From Comamonas thiooxydans (lineage in GTDB: Bacteria > Pseudomonadota > Gammaproteobacteria > Burkholderiales > Burkholderiaceae_C), in contig NZ_BBVD01000009.1 of the NCBI RefSeq assembly GCF_000964545.1, forward strand, positions 62,001 through 126,000: a stretch of DNA of 64,000 nt, read 5' to 3'. The notes below the pieces were generated by a model. The model saw only the letters and a program-made list of their open reading frames with translations. It was not told the DNA's origin and searched no databases. The position numbers and the translations under genes are program-made. Below are positions 25,715 through 33,257 of the stretch, piece after piece; within the stretch, counting starts at the first letter, position 1; each line of letters begins with the position of its first letter.

Positions 25715-28183
25715 TCATGCGACACCGCCCTTCAGGTCGCGCACGGCCCTTTTGAAGATGTCGATGCGCTCGCCCAGCCAATCAACTTCGCTATAACCTG
25801 CCGGCAATTCATTGCCACCCGGCAAATAGCAAACGCTGACCGGCCCTCTGACCTGATGAACATCCAGGCGATAGCGCTTGCGCAACACCTCGCCCTTGTG
25901 CTTACGCGTCATCGAGTTTGAGAATCGCGGCAAAGTCAGCGCCCGCTCATTGGTGGACGTGCACCACCACTTGTAGAGCTCATACATATCCGACATCAGG
26001 CAAGGCGTGAGAAGCGCTGGCGCACCCTTTGCCGGGAAGCCGGGCAGGTCGCCCGCCTCAAACACCTTCACGAACTTGCTGGGGCTATCCAGGCTCAGGT
26101 CGATCAGCTCGCGCTTAGCATCCGTCATGGGCGGATTGGTGGCGTTCGTGAAGTCTCCCAGTTCGAGCTGCAGCAGGAAGTCGTAAAGAGCAGCGGCACC
26201 ACCTGCATCAATCTCAGCCTTTACTGCTTTGTAGAAGTCGGCCGAGAGCTTCTCCGGCGTCCAGATCACTGCATGACGGCGGTCATCCTCCTCAAGCACC
26301 ACGGGCATGGCCTCGTTCGAGAGGAAGACCATGTTGACGTGGTTGGACTCGTAGTAGGCAGCGAAATTCTTCGGATTGATACGAATCTTGTCGCCCGTGA
26401 TGAAGGCCTTCAGCTTGTTCTTGACGTGGTACAGGTCAGAACGCGCCACCACCTCATCAGCGATCAGGAACAGCTTGCGGCTGGCCCAGTCGTTGAACTT
26501 GTCCTCGATAGCGCTCTGGTCGATCGTCCAGCCGTACTCGCCGAAGATGTCCATGTAAGCCTCGAAGAACATGTTCTTGCCCGTACCCTGCGGCCCGTGC
26601 ATGACGATGGTCGACTTCATCTTGGCGCCAGGATGCTGCAGTGGGTAAGCCAGCCACTTGAGCACCCACATGAAGAGGTCATCCTTCTGCGACTCGGCAG
26701 AGCACATGTGCCAAAGCAGATCAAGCAACTTCTCACAGTTGCCGGCCTTCGGTTTGGTAGGCCAGCCTGCCCACATATTGCATGTGATCTTTGGATCGGT
26801 TTCCGCGGGATCGAACCCAACCTCTTGGCGACGAACGATATGGCGCTCAGGATGCTCCGCCCAAGTTCGATAGATGTCACGACTTAGACAGATATCTTGC
26901 ATATCTGTCAACGAAACCAAGCAATGCTCAACGTGGTCAAACGCCGCCCTGCCTTGCCCGTAGACAAGCGAGTAGCGCTCCAGCAGTTCATCAAGGCTAT
27001 CAATAGGCTTGAGCGGCGCGAGAACACCCGCCTCCCCGCCCCCCTGTGTATTGAGCAAGGCCTTGGCTGCATTGCGCGAGCGCCAGCCAAGCTCCAGCAG
27101 GCGGACCTCGATCTGGTCGCGCACTACGTGCAAGCCTTCTGCCAGGTGCAGGTCGTTGAAGTCGTTGAACTTCTCGCCCTTGCTCAGCCAGGCCTCACGC
27201 ACGGCCGCTGGATCTGCGAACGCAGGGGCCAGCCACGAGCCGCCCACCTGCATCGCGCAAGTGCTGGCCATGCTCACGCCGGCATTACCGGCCTTGTGAT
27301 CTTCGCCGCAGTGAGGGCATTTCGGGCCGTCGGCCACCCAGACTCGGGTTTTGCACTCAACGTGCTTTCCCTGGCGCACCGACTCGGCCTCATTCCTGGC
27401 GTGGCACTTCTGCGTGTTGTCGTCATCGGCGCAGGCCAGGATTCGCAGGCCCTTGTACCGCGCGCGCAGTGCCTCGCCCACGGGCACGAGATTGTTCGCG
27501 TCGAAGGCCACGGCCACCGGCAGGCCAGTCGCGGCATGAAGGCTGGCACCTGTCGCATAGCCTTCAACCAGCAGCAGCAGACCGCCAGCCGTGGGCATGC
27601 CGATCAGATGGAACCGGCCCTTCTTGATCAAGCCAACCGGCCAGTATTCCTTCTCTTGCGTGCCCGGCTTGCGGTTTTTGCCGCGGATGATCTGCAGACC
27701 GTGAATGTTGTTGCTGGTGTCGAGCAGCGGAATGACCATCGCCCCGCTGGGCGAGTAGCGCACTCCGTACCCGGCCACACCTTTGCGCTGCAGGTAAGTA
27801 CTCTCGCCAGTGGCATCGCACTTTTTCCATGCGGCCGAAGCGCGAGCAGCAGCCCGATCGGCCTCGGCCTTGCGTTCCAGCTCCGAGCGGCGCTTGTCCT
27901 CGGCCAGTCGCTTGCGCAGTGCCTCTGCCTGCTCGCGGCTGAGCTCGTTCTTGCTGATCTCAACCTTGCGAGCATTGTTTTCGTTGCCTTGCCAGACCCC
28001 GAAGCTGCCAACGATCAGGTCGTTGCCGTTGTCCAGGCGAATTTCATGCAGCAGAAACCACCCGCGCTTTTCTCGCCCGCCATCGGCTGTGCGGCAGCGG
28101 CGCAACCGACCAATCTCAAGCGAGTCAACCAGCAGGCCTGCCGCCTGCAGCTGGCTCAGTACGTTGTCATAGTTGGAGGACAT
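25715..28183 (-). CDS. phage helicase-primase (Toprim plus SF3-like helicase)
   Basis: This 822-residue protein starts phage DNA replication. A Toprim-like domain lies at about residues 200-260 (LLLLVEGYATGASLHAA; then ILACADDDN). A zinc-like motif follows (CPHCGEDHKAGN). The helicase part has Walker A GPQGTGKN at about 535, LFLIADEVVA as Walker B, and a conserved VFLSNEAMPVVLEEDDRR with arginine. The C-terminal segment is basic. It follows the CII-like block and precedes the iteron-like block, which fits an origin nearby. Confidence 0.85.
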   Translation of the reverse strand: MSSNYDNVLSQLQAAGLLVDSLEIGRLRRCRTADGGREKRGWFLLHEIRLDNGNDLIVGSFGVWQGNENNARKVEISKNELSREQAEALRKRLAEDKRRSELERKAEADRAAARASAAWKKCDATGESTYLQRKGVAGYGVRYSPSGAMVIPLLDTSNNIHGLQIIRGKNRKPGTQEKEYWPVGLIKKGRFHLIGMPTAGGLLLLVEGYATGASLHAATGLPVAVAFDANNLVPVGEALRARYKGLRILACADDDNTQKCHARNEAESVRQGKHVECKTRVWVADGPKCPHCGEDHKAGNAGVSMASTCAMQVGGSWLAPAFADPAAVREAWLSKGEKFNDFNDLHLAEGLHVVRDQIEVRLLELGWRSRNAAKALLNTQGGGEAGVLAPLKPIDSLDELLERYSLVYGQGRAAFDHVEHCLVSLTDMQDICLSRDIYRTWAEHPERHIVRRQEVGFDPAETDPKITCNMWAGWPTKPKAGNCEKLLDLLWHMCSAESQKDDLFMWVLKWLAYPLQHPGAKMKSTIVMHGPQGTGKNMFFEAYMDIFGEYGWTIDQSAIEDKFNDWASRKLFLIADEVVARSDLYHVKNKLKAFITGDKIRINPKNFAAYYESNHVNMVFLSNEAMPVVLEEDDRRHAVIWTPEKLSADFYKAVKAEIDAGGAAALYDFLLQLELGDFTNATNPPMTDAKRELIDLSLDSPSKFVKVFEAGDLPGFPAKGAPALLTPCLMSDMYELYKWWCTSTNERALTLPRFSNSMTRKHKGEVLRKRYRLDVHQVRGPVSVCYLPGGNELPAGYSEVDWLGERIDIFKRAVRDLKGGVA

Positions 28184-28184
28184 G

Positions 28185-28610
28185 TCAGTAACTTCCTGCC
28201 TCGCTAACTACAGACTTGACGAGGATCGAATTACCCGCATGCAAGAAGGCCAGGAAGGACCCGTGATCGGTGTTGCATGCGAACCACATGCCCGACGCAG
28301 CGCGCAGAGCCGCTCCAACTGACAACGAAACGTGTGTGCGCCTTCTTCTAAACCGAAGGGGGGCGGGGAACGGCGAAGCCCCACGCGGCGCGGCGCGGCG
28401 ACTGATTGAGGGATTGAACATGCTTGTGTTTCTTGTGCTTGCACCAGGGCTGTCACCCCCCGGCGTGCTGTCTGTCGATGCCGATGCCGTGGCAATAAAA
28501 GAGCGCGCGCAACCATTCACACGAATCGAATGGGAGTAACCACCACAGGCCACGCAGTCCGACAGAGACTGGCCGAGTGAATGCTTTGCCGTTGCGCGCG
28601 CTGAAATCAA
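28185..28610 (-). CDS. possible small phage protein, loosely Icd/Ash-like
   Basis: A 141-codon frame starts with TTG overlapping the CII-like stop (TTGA at 28607-28610) and ends one base before the helicase-primase start, so it fills the gap exactly. It contains CVACGGYSHSIRV, STPGGDSPGASTRN and FLHAGNSILVKSVV, patterns loosely like Icd/Ash-type phage proteins. The middle is Arg/Ser/Pro-rich and could be a chance frame. Coding status is uncertain. Confidence 0.38.
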   Translation of the reverse strand: MISARATAKHSLGQSLSDCVACGGYSHSIRVNGCARSFIATASASTDSTPGGDSPGASTRNTSMFNPSISRRAAPRGASPFPAPLRFRRRRTHVSLSVGAALRAASGMWFACNTDHGSFLAFLHAGNSILVKSVVSEAGSY

Positions 28611-29137
28611 ACTGCGTCCCTATCCTTGGGGAGCAAGGCTGCTGATGCGGCCACCATATGGTTGAGGGCTGCAGCCAGTTCATTGGCGTGGTACTCCAGC
28701 CGGCGATGTGCATTGCGCGATGGCGTTGCACCAGGCCTGAAGCAATTGGTCGCCTGCTGGGTGAAGTCGACCATCTCCTGCTGGAAGCGCCAGAACGCCT
28801 CCATCGGATCGCCACCCGACTGATCAGCCACAGCACGAGTGCAGGTGAAGCCAAGGGCAGCAGCCATGGCATGCAACACCGCGTTATTGCCCGTCACCTG
28901 CTGGATGAGCAGCGATTCCTTCAGGCCCAGGATGTAGCGATCGTTGTTGGTATTGAGCTTGTGCTGCAGCGTGTTGGGCGACACCCCCATGGCTTTGGCC
29001 AGTGCAGGCACACCACCAGGGAAATGCTGGGCCGTCATCTGCGCGGCGTCCACCAGATCCATGCCAGCGGCACTGTCGGCCTCGCCCTGCTCATCGCCGT
29101 ATCCCGGCAGGCCTTGAATTGAGATAGTTAGAGACAT
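28607..29137 (-). CDS. CII-like regulator (CP76 family)
   Basis: This 176-residue protein matches phage regulatory CII proteins of the CP76 type. It has an N-terminal helix (DLVDAAQMTAQHFPGGVPAL), a helix-turn-helix (AKAMGVSPNTLQHKLNTNND) and a C-terminal helical part. Such proteins choose between lysis and lysogeny by activating promoters. It is second to third in the leftward operon behind the Cro-like gene, as cII is behind cro. The start overlaps the upstream stop by one base (TGATG). Confidence 0.75.
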   Translation of the reverse strand: MSLTISIQGLPGYGDEQGEADSAAGMDLVDAAQMTAQHFPGGVPALAKAMGVSPNTLQHKLNTNNDRYILGLKESLLIQQVTGNNAVLHAMAAALGFTCTRAVADQSGGDPMEAFWRFQQEMVDFTQQATNCFRPGATPSRNAHRRLEYHANELAAALNHMVAASAALLPKDRDAV

Positions 29138-29568
29138 CAGCGACCAACCCCCTTAACTGGTATGTCCAACACCACCACCTCGCCAACACCCTGGGAATCA
29201 GCCGTCGAGCTGCTGCTCAGCCAACTGATATTCGTGCTGGAGGCCGAAGGATCTGCAGGCTTCTCTGCCGAGAAGCTCGAGCGCTGGGTGCAGGCGTGCT
29301 CATCTCGCATGGAGCAGACCAACTCCGCACCACCCGCCACCATTGCCGCGTTGCGCGGCTTGTGCGGGAGGGTCACAGCGTGAGTAAAGCCAGCCACAGC
29401 CAAGGCCACCGTTGCCTGCAAAGCCTTGAGCTGCTCCACAGACAAACGCATGCGAACCACGCTGCCGCACTGGTCGAAGGACAGGCAAACCCAGCCTTCA
29501 TGAACGGGCAGAACGCCGCGAACGGTGGCTGGTGCGTATTGATCGAGAAAGGTGCGGACCTTAGCCAT
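29137..29568 (-). CDS. hypothetical protein between Cro-like and CII-like genes
   Basis: This 143-residue protein (MAKVRTFLDQYAPATVRGVL; then MRLSVEQLKALQATVALAVA) overlaps the Cro-like gene by eight bases and the CII-like gene by one. The first 65 residues look like a small folded domain. The C-terminal half is Ser-rich and low in complexity, so it may be disordered. An antisense frame lies over this half. No family was recognised. Confidence 0.55.
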   Translation of the reverse strand: MAKVRTFLDQYAPATVRGVLPVHEGWVCLSFDQCGSVVRMRLSVEQLKALQATVALAVAGFTHAVTLPHKPRNAAMVAGGAELVCSMRDEHACTQRSSFSAEKPADPSASSTNISWLSSSSTADSQGVGEVVVLDIPVKGVGR

Positions 29569-29812
29569 GGGCGGCGCTCACCTGTTCATGGGTGCCGCCT
29601 TGGGTTGCCAGCTCGGGCCAGATCAAAGACCAGGTCTTCTGGCAGAGCATGAGTCTCGTAAGCACGCCCCCTGTCGCAGTCTCAATACGACGCGCTTCAG
29701 GCGCACTCATATCGCGCCGGCCGGTCAAGCATTGATAGAGGTACTGCTCGCTGACTCCGACTCGGGCAGCTAAAGCGCGCCTCTCATCAGGGGTGAAGGA
29801 TGGTGTAGCCAT
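29561..29812 (-). CDS. YdaS/Cro-like repressor
   Basis: This 83-residue protein carries a helix-turn-helix of the YdaS/Cro type: RRALAARVGVSEQYLYQCLT, then GRRDMSAPEARRIETATGGV. It faces the CI gene across a 79-base operator region, the arrangement of cro and cI. It should repress CI and allow lytic growth. A candidate -10 box lies only seven bases before the ATG, so the mRNA may be leaderless. Confidence 0.78.
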   Translation of the reverse strand: MATPSFTPDERRALAARVGVSEQYLYQCLTGRRDMSAPEARRIETATGGVLTRLMLCQKTWSLIWPELATQGGTHEQVSAAHG

Positions 29813-29813
29813 A

Positions 29814-29881
29814 TAGCGATTCTAACGATTCGCTAGATGGTCAGCAAGCGATTAGCTAGATTCGCTAATAGCGGTTTGCTA
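29814..29881. promoter_or_regulatory. repressor operators between Cro-like and CI genes
   Basis: Two 22-base dyads share the arms TAGCGATT (or AAGCGATT) and ATTCGCTA. They lie at 29814-29835 and 29846-29867, with centres 32 bases apart, about three helix turns. A shorter related element, TAGCGGTTTGCTA, lies at 29869-29881. They cover the divergent promoters of both regulators. Binding by CI and Cro is inferred from position and symmetry. Confidence 0.75.
29819..29847 (-). promoter_or_regulatory. leftward early promoter (PR-like) for the Cro-like gene
   Basis: On the minus strand TTGCTG (-35) at 29842-29847 is followed, after 17 bases, by TAGAAT (-10) at 29819-29824. Both boxes overlap the operators, so repressor would block it. 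Predicted transcription starts at about 29812, the first base of the Cro-like ATG. Confidence 0.55.
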
Positions 29882-29891
29882 GAAAGTAACT

Positions 29892-30647
29892 ATGGAAACA
29901 GCAGCTGAGCGCAGAAAGCGCAAACTTCAACTCCTCTGTGACGCAGTCCCAGGGGGGGTTAGAGCAGTCGCAGATGCGGCTGGCTTGAACTATCAAACAC
30001 TGACACAAATACTGAATGGCACCCTCCTGCCACCCAAAAAAGATGGCACCCAGAATCCAAGGTCGCTAGGGGATCAGGCCGCAGAAAAAATCGAGGATGA
30101 GTGGGGCCTAGGCAGGGGCTGGTTTGACAGCCATAGAAATCTTCCAAAGGCACTGGGTGGAGAGGAAAACGGGTCGAATGCTGAATTGCTCGATTTAGCA
30201 CTTCAATCCAAAGAGGATGATGGTGGAGAGACGCTATTTATTGACTATTGGGATGCCCAGGGATCTTGTGGCGGTGGGAGCATCAACACGGAGACCAAAT
30301 TGAAGGGCCGGCTTACCAAAGAATCAAGCTGGTTCCAACGCTACAAGATCAAGCCCACCGATGCGCTCGCAATAAGAGCGAATGGCGACAGCATGTCGGA
30401 CTTCATCGTGGACGGCGATATCGTCATCTTTGACACCACAAAAACCACCCCTAGAAGCGGGACCATTTTTCTGATCGAGCACCCAGACGGCTTGAAGATC
30501 AAGCAGCTCCGGAGGGACATCGATGGAGCTTGGGTCCTTGAAAGCAGAAATCTCAACAAAGGCAGATTCCCTGATGAACGCATCCCTCCGGAGAGCACTG
30601 ACATGCTTGTCATCAAAGGCGAGTTCATCTACCGGCAAGGCGGCTAA
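29892..30647 (+). CDS. CI-like repressor with S24 autoproteolytic domain
   Basis: This 251-residue protein keeps the prophage silent. An N-terminal DNA-binding domain (residues about 10-75; RAVADAAGLNYQTLTQILNG) is joined to an S24/LexA-like peptidase. Ser167 lies in NGDSMSD and Lys202 or Lys204 in GLKIKQL. GSCGGGS at 124-130 is a likely Cys-Gly self-cleavage site. RecA-stimulated cleavage after DNA damage is expected from the family. The gene diverges from the Cro-like gene. Confidence 0.85.
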   Translation: METAAERRKRKLQLLCDAVPGGVRAVADAAGLNYQTLTQILNGTLLPPKKDGTQNPRSLGDQAAEKIEDEWGLGRGWFDSHRNLPKALGGEENGSNAELLDLALQSKEDDGGETLFIDYWDAQGSCGGGSINTETKLKGRLTKESSWFQRYKIKPTDALAIRANGDSMSDFIVDGDIVIFDTTKTTPRSGTIFLIEHPDGLKIKQLRRDIDGAWVLESRNLNKGRFPDERIPPESTDMLVIKGEFIYRQGG

Positions 30648-30728
30648 TCGCTACAAAAATAGCGAATAACCTTTTTCGCTAGTCAACATTTCTAGCGATT
30701 CGCTTGCCCCATTTCTAGCGAATAGCTA
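30647..30728. promoter_or_regulatory. second operator cluster after the CI gene
   Basis: The same half-sites recur right after the CI stop. A full 22-base dyad with arms TAGCGA and TCGCTA lies at 30660-30681. Shorter elements follow at 30694-30704 (AGCGATTCGCT) and 30716-30728 (TAGCGAATAGCTA); the latter two share an upstream CATTTCTAGCGA repeat 22 bases apart. A lone half-site lies at 30647-30653. This is an OL-like arrangement that could control the rightward early genes and allow looping with the first cluster. Confidence 0.65.
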
Positions 30729-30735
30729 CAGTCAA

Positions 30736-30790
30736 CCCATCACAAAAAACGTGATGGGCAGCGCGGCATCGACCGGGCATCAGCCCGGTC
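30736..30790 (+). terminator. two hairpins at the start of the rightward early region
   Basis: CCCATCAC and GTGATGGG (30736-30758, loop AAAAAAC) form one hairpin. GACCGGG and CCCGGTC (30771-30790) form a second, followed by CTTT. There is no long T-run, so these may be attenuators or antitermination signals and not full terminators. Confidence 0.4.
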
Positions 30791-30872
30791 CTTTAAAAAG
30801 AGAGTGGTGAAGGCGGCTACCTGCGCAGACTGACAATCTGACGCAAGGCGATGGCTGCAACAGGGGGGCGTT

Positions 30873-31050
30873 ATGGAGCAGCGCGCAGATGTGGAACACC
30901 CCGAGGTCGGCTGGACCGTCAACCAGCTGGCCGCCTTCACCATTCTCGAAACTGCCGGATAAATGTGTCCAGCACGCCCCGCTGCGAAGCGCCGCGATGC
31001 CATCGGAAATCTGCTCCCACCAGCTGCAGGCCTTGCGCGAAGACTGGTAA
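30873..31050 (+). pseudogene. small phage gene with a frame break
   Basis: An ATG at 30873, preceded by a G-rich ribosome site, opens a 29-residue frame (EVGWTVNQLAAFTILETAG) ending at TAA 30960. In the +1 frame the text goes on in good codons (CVQHAPLRSAAMPSEICSHQ, then LQALREDW) to TAA at 31048. Skipping one base near 30951 joins them into about 58 residues. It could be a one-base insertion, a sequencing error or a +1 frameshift. The other bases of 30740-31222 hold hairpins only. Confidence 0.45.
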
Positions 31051-31120
31051 ATCACTGCTCCCCGAGCTGAGCACGCCAGGCATGACCTGTGTGGCGTGTG
31101 CCGAGGCTCATAGCAGTGTT

Positions 31121-31136
31121 CTGCACTTCGGTGCAG
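31121..31136. other. UUCG tetraloop hairpin
   Basis: CTGCAC-TTCG-GTGCAG forms a perfect six-pair hairpin with a very stable tetraloop. It lies in the gene-free 170 bases between the broken small gene and the secreted-protein gene. No T-run follows. I see no convincing gene in 31051-31222. Confidence 0.4.
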
Positions 31137-31222
31137 CGCCTGACACCAGCCGTGGCGCGGTAACGGTTGTAGTGCCTGGCATCATCGGGCTGATGGTGCC
31201 AGGTGCACTTATCACAGTGAAA

Positions 31223-31900
31223 TCAAAAAAGATTCTTTGCAGCAGGCTGCTTAGCCTGCTGTAGCTCTTCAATCGAGAGCATTTCCAGAGTCATCTTCGT
31301 GATACCGTCGTAACGCAGATTTGATGGACACATGTCCATCAGCGCACGCCGGAAAGTGGTCTGAATGGTTGTTCCACCACTTCCTTGCTGCGACCACATA
31401 CGAGCTGCATCACCGTTCTTGATAGTGAAGTTGGCTCCATTCCTATACAGGCACTGCTCGTCTCGCGTGTTGTCAGAGAAGCTACCTTCGCCGTACTTTT
31501 CCTGCACTTGACTCGACAACTTTGTGATGACGGAGTTCTGCTCCGTTGCCGACATTGACAAGAACGACAGAGCGCCATTTACGAACGTCAGGCTGATTTT
31601 GACTGGCGTTGTAGATACTGGTGTCATCAGAGTGCTGGAGTAACGCTCCTTTGTCGGATCTGGCTCCGCGTTCTTCACCGGCGCCAATTCCAAGGGCGAA
31701 GCTAGATAGACATCGCCCGACGTCAGCGCTTCAACAGCGGATTTCGTCATCCCGATTTTCAATGGACCAAATCCAACAGGTCCCGTTTCCTTTTCAACAA
31801 CAGTCGCCTTGGGCTTCGACTGTTTACCAGCCGCTGAGACAGGCATGCTGAAACTCAAAACAAGCATGGATGCAGCAAGTGCTGACAGTACAGTTTTCAT
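31223..31900 (-). CDS. secreted protein, candidate lysogenic-conversion gene
   Basis: This 225-residue protein has a clear signal peptide: MKTVLSALAASMLVLSFSMP, then VSAAG with cleavage after Ala at about 24. The mature part includes GPLKIGMTKSAVEALTSGDV, a pattern found in small periplasmic proteins, and two Cys residues that could pair. It runs against the early genes, so it is probably expressed in the lysogen from its own promoter. GAGGCG before the ATG is a fair ribosome site. Function is unknown. Confidence 0.7.
   Translation of the reverse strand: MKTVLSALAASMLVLSFSMPVSAAGKQSKPKATVVEKETGPVGFGPLKIGMTKSAVEALTSGDVYLASPLELAPVKNAEPDPTKERYSSTLMTPVSTTPVKISLTFVNGALSFLSMSATEQNSVITKLSSQVQEKYGEGSFSDNTRDEQCLYRNGANFTIKNGDAARMWSQQGSGGTTIQTTFRRALMDMCPSNLRYDGITKMTLEMLSIEELQQAKQPAAKNLF
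31225..31261 (-). terminator. terminator overlapping the end of the secreted-protein gene
   Basis: On the minus strand CAGCAGGCT and AGCCTGCTG (31240-31261) form a perfect nine-pair hairpin with a four-base loop, followed after about nine bases by six T residues that run into the stop codon. The spacing is longer than in a typical terminator. Confidence 0.4.
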
Positions 31901-31909
31901 AGCGCCTCA

Positions 31910-32089
31910 TCAGTAGTTACGAACGTATCCACCCTCAAATGTATCGGGTAACGGGTCGTTAAGTTTTGCAACCTGAAGTGCATTCATTTGAAGCCCGCAT
32001 GTGATTTGAACGTATACCCGATCCCGCAGCGAAATAGCGGGGCCATCCTGAGTGCAGCCAGTAAGCACCAGATTGCCGGCTGCACTCAA
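31910..32089 (-). CDS. small protein upstream of the secreted-protein gene
   Basis: An open frame with natural-looking codons ends at 31910, nine bases before the secreted-protein start. It includes DGPAISLRDRVYVQITCGLQ and LNDPLPDTFEGGYVRNY. Possible starts are TTG at 32089 (59 residues) or GTG at 32068 (52 residues). An LVLTGC stretch near the N-terminus resembles a lipobox, but the preceding part is short. Nine-base inverted repeats (AGTGCAGCC at 32051, GGCTGCACT at 32078) overlap its start. Coding status is moderate. Confidence 0.45.
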   Translation of the reverse strand: MSAAGNLVLTGCTQDGPAISLRDRVYVQITCGLQMNALQVAKLNDPLPDTFEGGYVRNY

Positions 32090-32294
32090 GATGGTCTGAC
32101 TGGTAGTTGCCCGCCAGCATCAAGGTGAAAGTCCTTTGGAACCTCCCAAGCCGCAAGGCGAATCTGCAAGTAGGAACAAGCCGGGGCGAACACGGCAACC
32201 ATCACCCATTTCCAGCCGGGCCAGGGGAGCAACTTATCCGCCCTCCACCTTTTCTTTCCCATGGCTGCCAGCGATGGCACCGGCTCTCTATCCC

Positions 32295-32366
32295 AAGGCC
32301 CGCAACACGCGGGCCTTTTAGTTCCCGATCGCCCGCCAGCATCGTGATTGCTGAGCGGGCTTTTTT
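32295..32366 (+). terminator. tandem terminators before the early gene block
   Basis: AAGGCCCGC and GCGGGCCTT (32295-32317) form the first hairpin. GCCCGC and GCGGGC (32331-32360) form the second, followed by six T residues (32361-32366). A ribosome site and the next ATG follow at once. The 480 bases between 31901 and 32385 otherwise hold the small minus-strand frame only. Confidence 0.65.
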
Positions 32367-32385
32367 GCACCCACAGGAGACCGCC

Positions 32386-32637
32386 ATGCAGACAGCCCGC
32401 GTCACCATGCCCAGCGTGCCCATCACCAGCCCTGAATTCGTGTATCGAAACAGTGGCCGGACCGATGTAGCCCAGACCTGGGAGCGCCACCGCCAGGCCA
32501 TGGCGGCTCAACAGCAAGCCAACAGCACAGTGCGCAAACCCCGAAAGCGCCCGCCAGTAATGACCATTCGCCGCGTGCGTGCTGGCACTACCGGCCACCT
32601 CAACCTGTCGCTTTTCAATGAGGCCGCTCCATGCTGA
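32386..32637 (+). CDS. small basic phage protein
   Basis: This 83-residue protein (MQTARVTMPSVPITSPEFVY; later RKPRKRPPVMTIRRVRAGTT) has a good AGGAG site eight bases before the ATG. The C-terminal half is very basic, so nucleic acid binding is possible. It is the first gene of the rightward block after the tandem terminators. No family was recognised. Confidence 0.55.
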   Translation: MQTARVTMPSVPITSPEFVYRNSGRTDVAQTWERHRQAMAAQQQANSTVRKPRKRPPVMTIRRVRAGTTGHLNLSLFNEAAPC

Positions 32638-32765
32638 CCTTCATCCTCTCCAGCGGCGGCGTGTCCATCAGCCACCAGGCCGACTCTGTCTGGGACGCAC
32701 TTGACTATGCATTCCAGCACCTCGGCCACCTCAACAAAGGAATTTCCTGCCGATGCCTTCGCTGA
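32631..32765 (+). CDS. tiny overlapping phage protein
   Basis: An ATG at 32631 overlaps the end of the previous gene by seven bases and opens a 44-residue frame (MLTFILSSGGVSISHQADSV, then WDALDYAFQHLGHLNKGISC). The text reads as a small folded peptide. It overlaps the next tiny gene by 13 bases in another frame. Function unknown. Confidence 0.5.
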   Translation: MLTFILSSGGVSISHQADSVWDALDYAFQHLGHLNKGISCRCLR

Positions 32766-32881
32766 GCAAGTCACAGAGCACCCTGATCAAAGCAACAGCC
32801 GTCGCCTGGGTCGTCATCCTCGGCGCTTGCATCGCCCTGGTGCTGGCCCACGGGCTCGCCAGTCCGCCGCTTTTCCCTTGA
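32753..32881 (+). CDS. tiny single-span membrane protein
   Basis: This 42-residue frame has a basic N-terminus (MPSLSKSQSTLIKATA) and one membrane helix (VAWVVILGACIALVLAHGLA). It overlaps the previous gene and ends nine bases before the next. Ribosome site: AAAGGAA about 15 bases upstream, rather distant. Small phage membrane peptides like this often have host-modifying roles, but none is shown. Confidence 0.5.
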   Translation: MPSLSKSQSTLIKATAVAWVVILGACIALVLAHGLASPPLFP

Positions 32882-32890
32882 GCACGTCCC

Positions 32891-33217
32891 ATGCACACCT
32901 TTACGGCAAACATAGGTACCAAGGGGACCGTGGTGGTGGTTGGGAGAAACGGCCTCATTTGGGAGCAGTTTCCAGCCACGGTCACTTACTACTGGCCGGG
33001 CACGGCCAACCGAAGACCAGCACTGAAGGTGCAGCTCGATGGCGTGGCACCTGATCACAAGACCTTCACGCGCAATATTCTGGGCCGCGAGTTGTATTTC
33101 CACCTGAACAAGAAACGCCGCTGGATCTCCAATGGATCTCGTTTCAACGACGTCGACAAGCGTGGCGAAATGCACTTCGCCCCTGGCCCCCAGATCTACG
33201 AAGAACCACCTTTCTGA
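32891..33217 (+). CDS. hypothetical phage protein
   Basis: This 108-residue beta-rich protein starts MHTFTANIGTKGTVVVVGRN and ends FAPGPQIYEEPPF. Conserved-looking aromatic positions (ATVTYYWPGTANRRPALKVQ) suggest a small barrel. It lies in the early block. No family was recognised. Confidence 0.55.
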   Translation: MHTFTANIGTKGTVVVVGRNGLIWEQFPATVTYYWPGTANRRPALKVQLDGVAPDHKTFTRNILGRELYFHLNKKRRWISNGSRFNDVDKRGEMHFAPGPQIYEEPPF

Positions 33218-33257
33218 TTTACCACCCCGGCGCAAGCCACCACCACCGGAGAAATCC

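Noticed and set aside
25404..25781. Open frame running through the repeat block into the 81-residue gene
   Set aside because: It spells Ser-Ala-His repeats only because the DNA repeats have a nine-base period, and it overlaps the end of the primase gene.
29162..29383. Plus-strand 73-residue frame (AVELLLSQLIFVLEAEGSAG)
   Set aside because: It reads rather well but lies antisense to a gene that is tightly coupled to both neighbours, and it has no ribosome site. Worth a homology check, not an annotation.
31081..31263. Plus-strand 60-residue frame (HSSVLHFGAAPDTSRG)
   Set aside because: It has no ribosome site, crosses a stable hairpin and runs into the opposite gene and its terminator.
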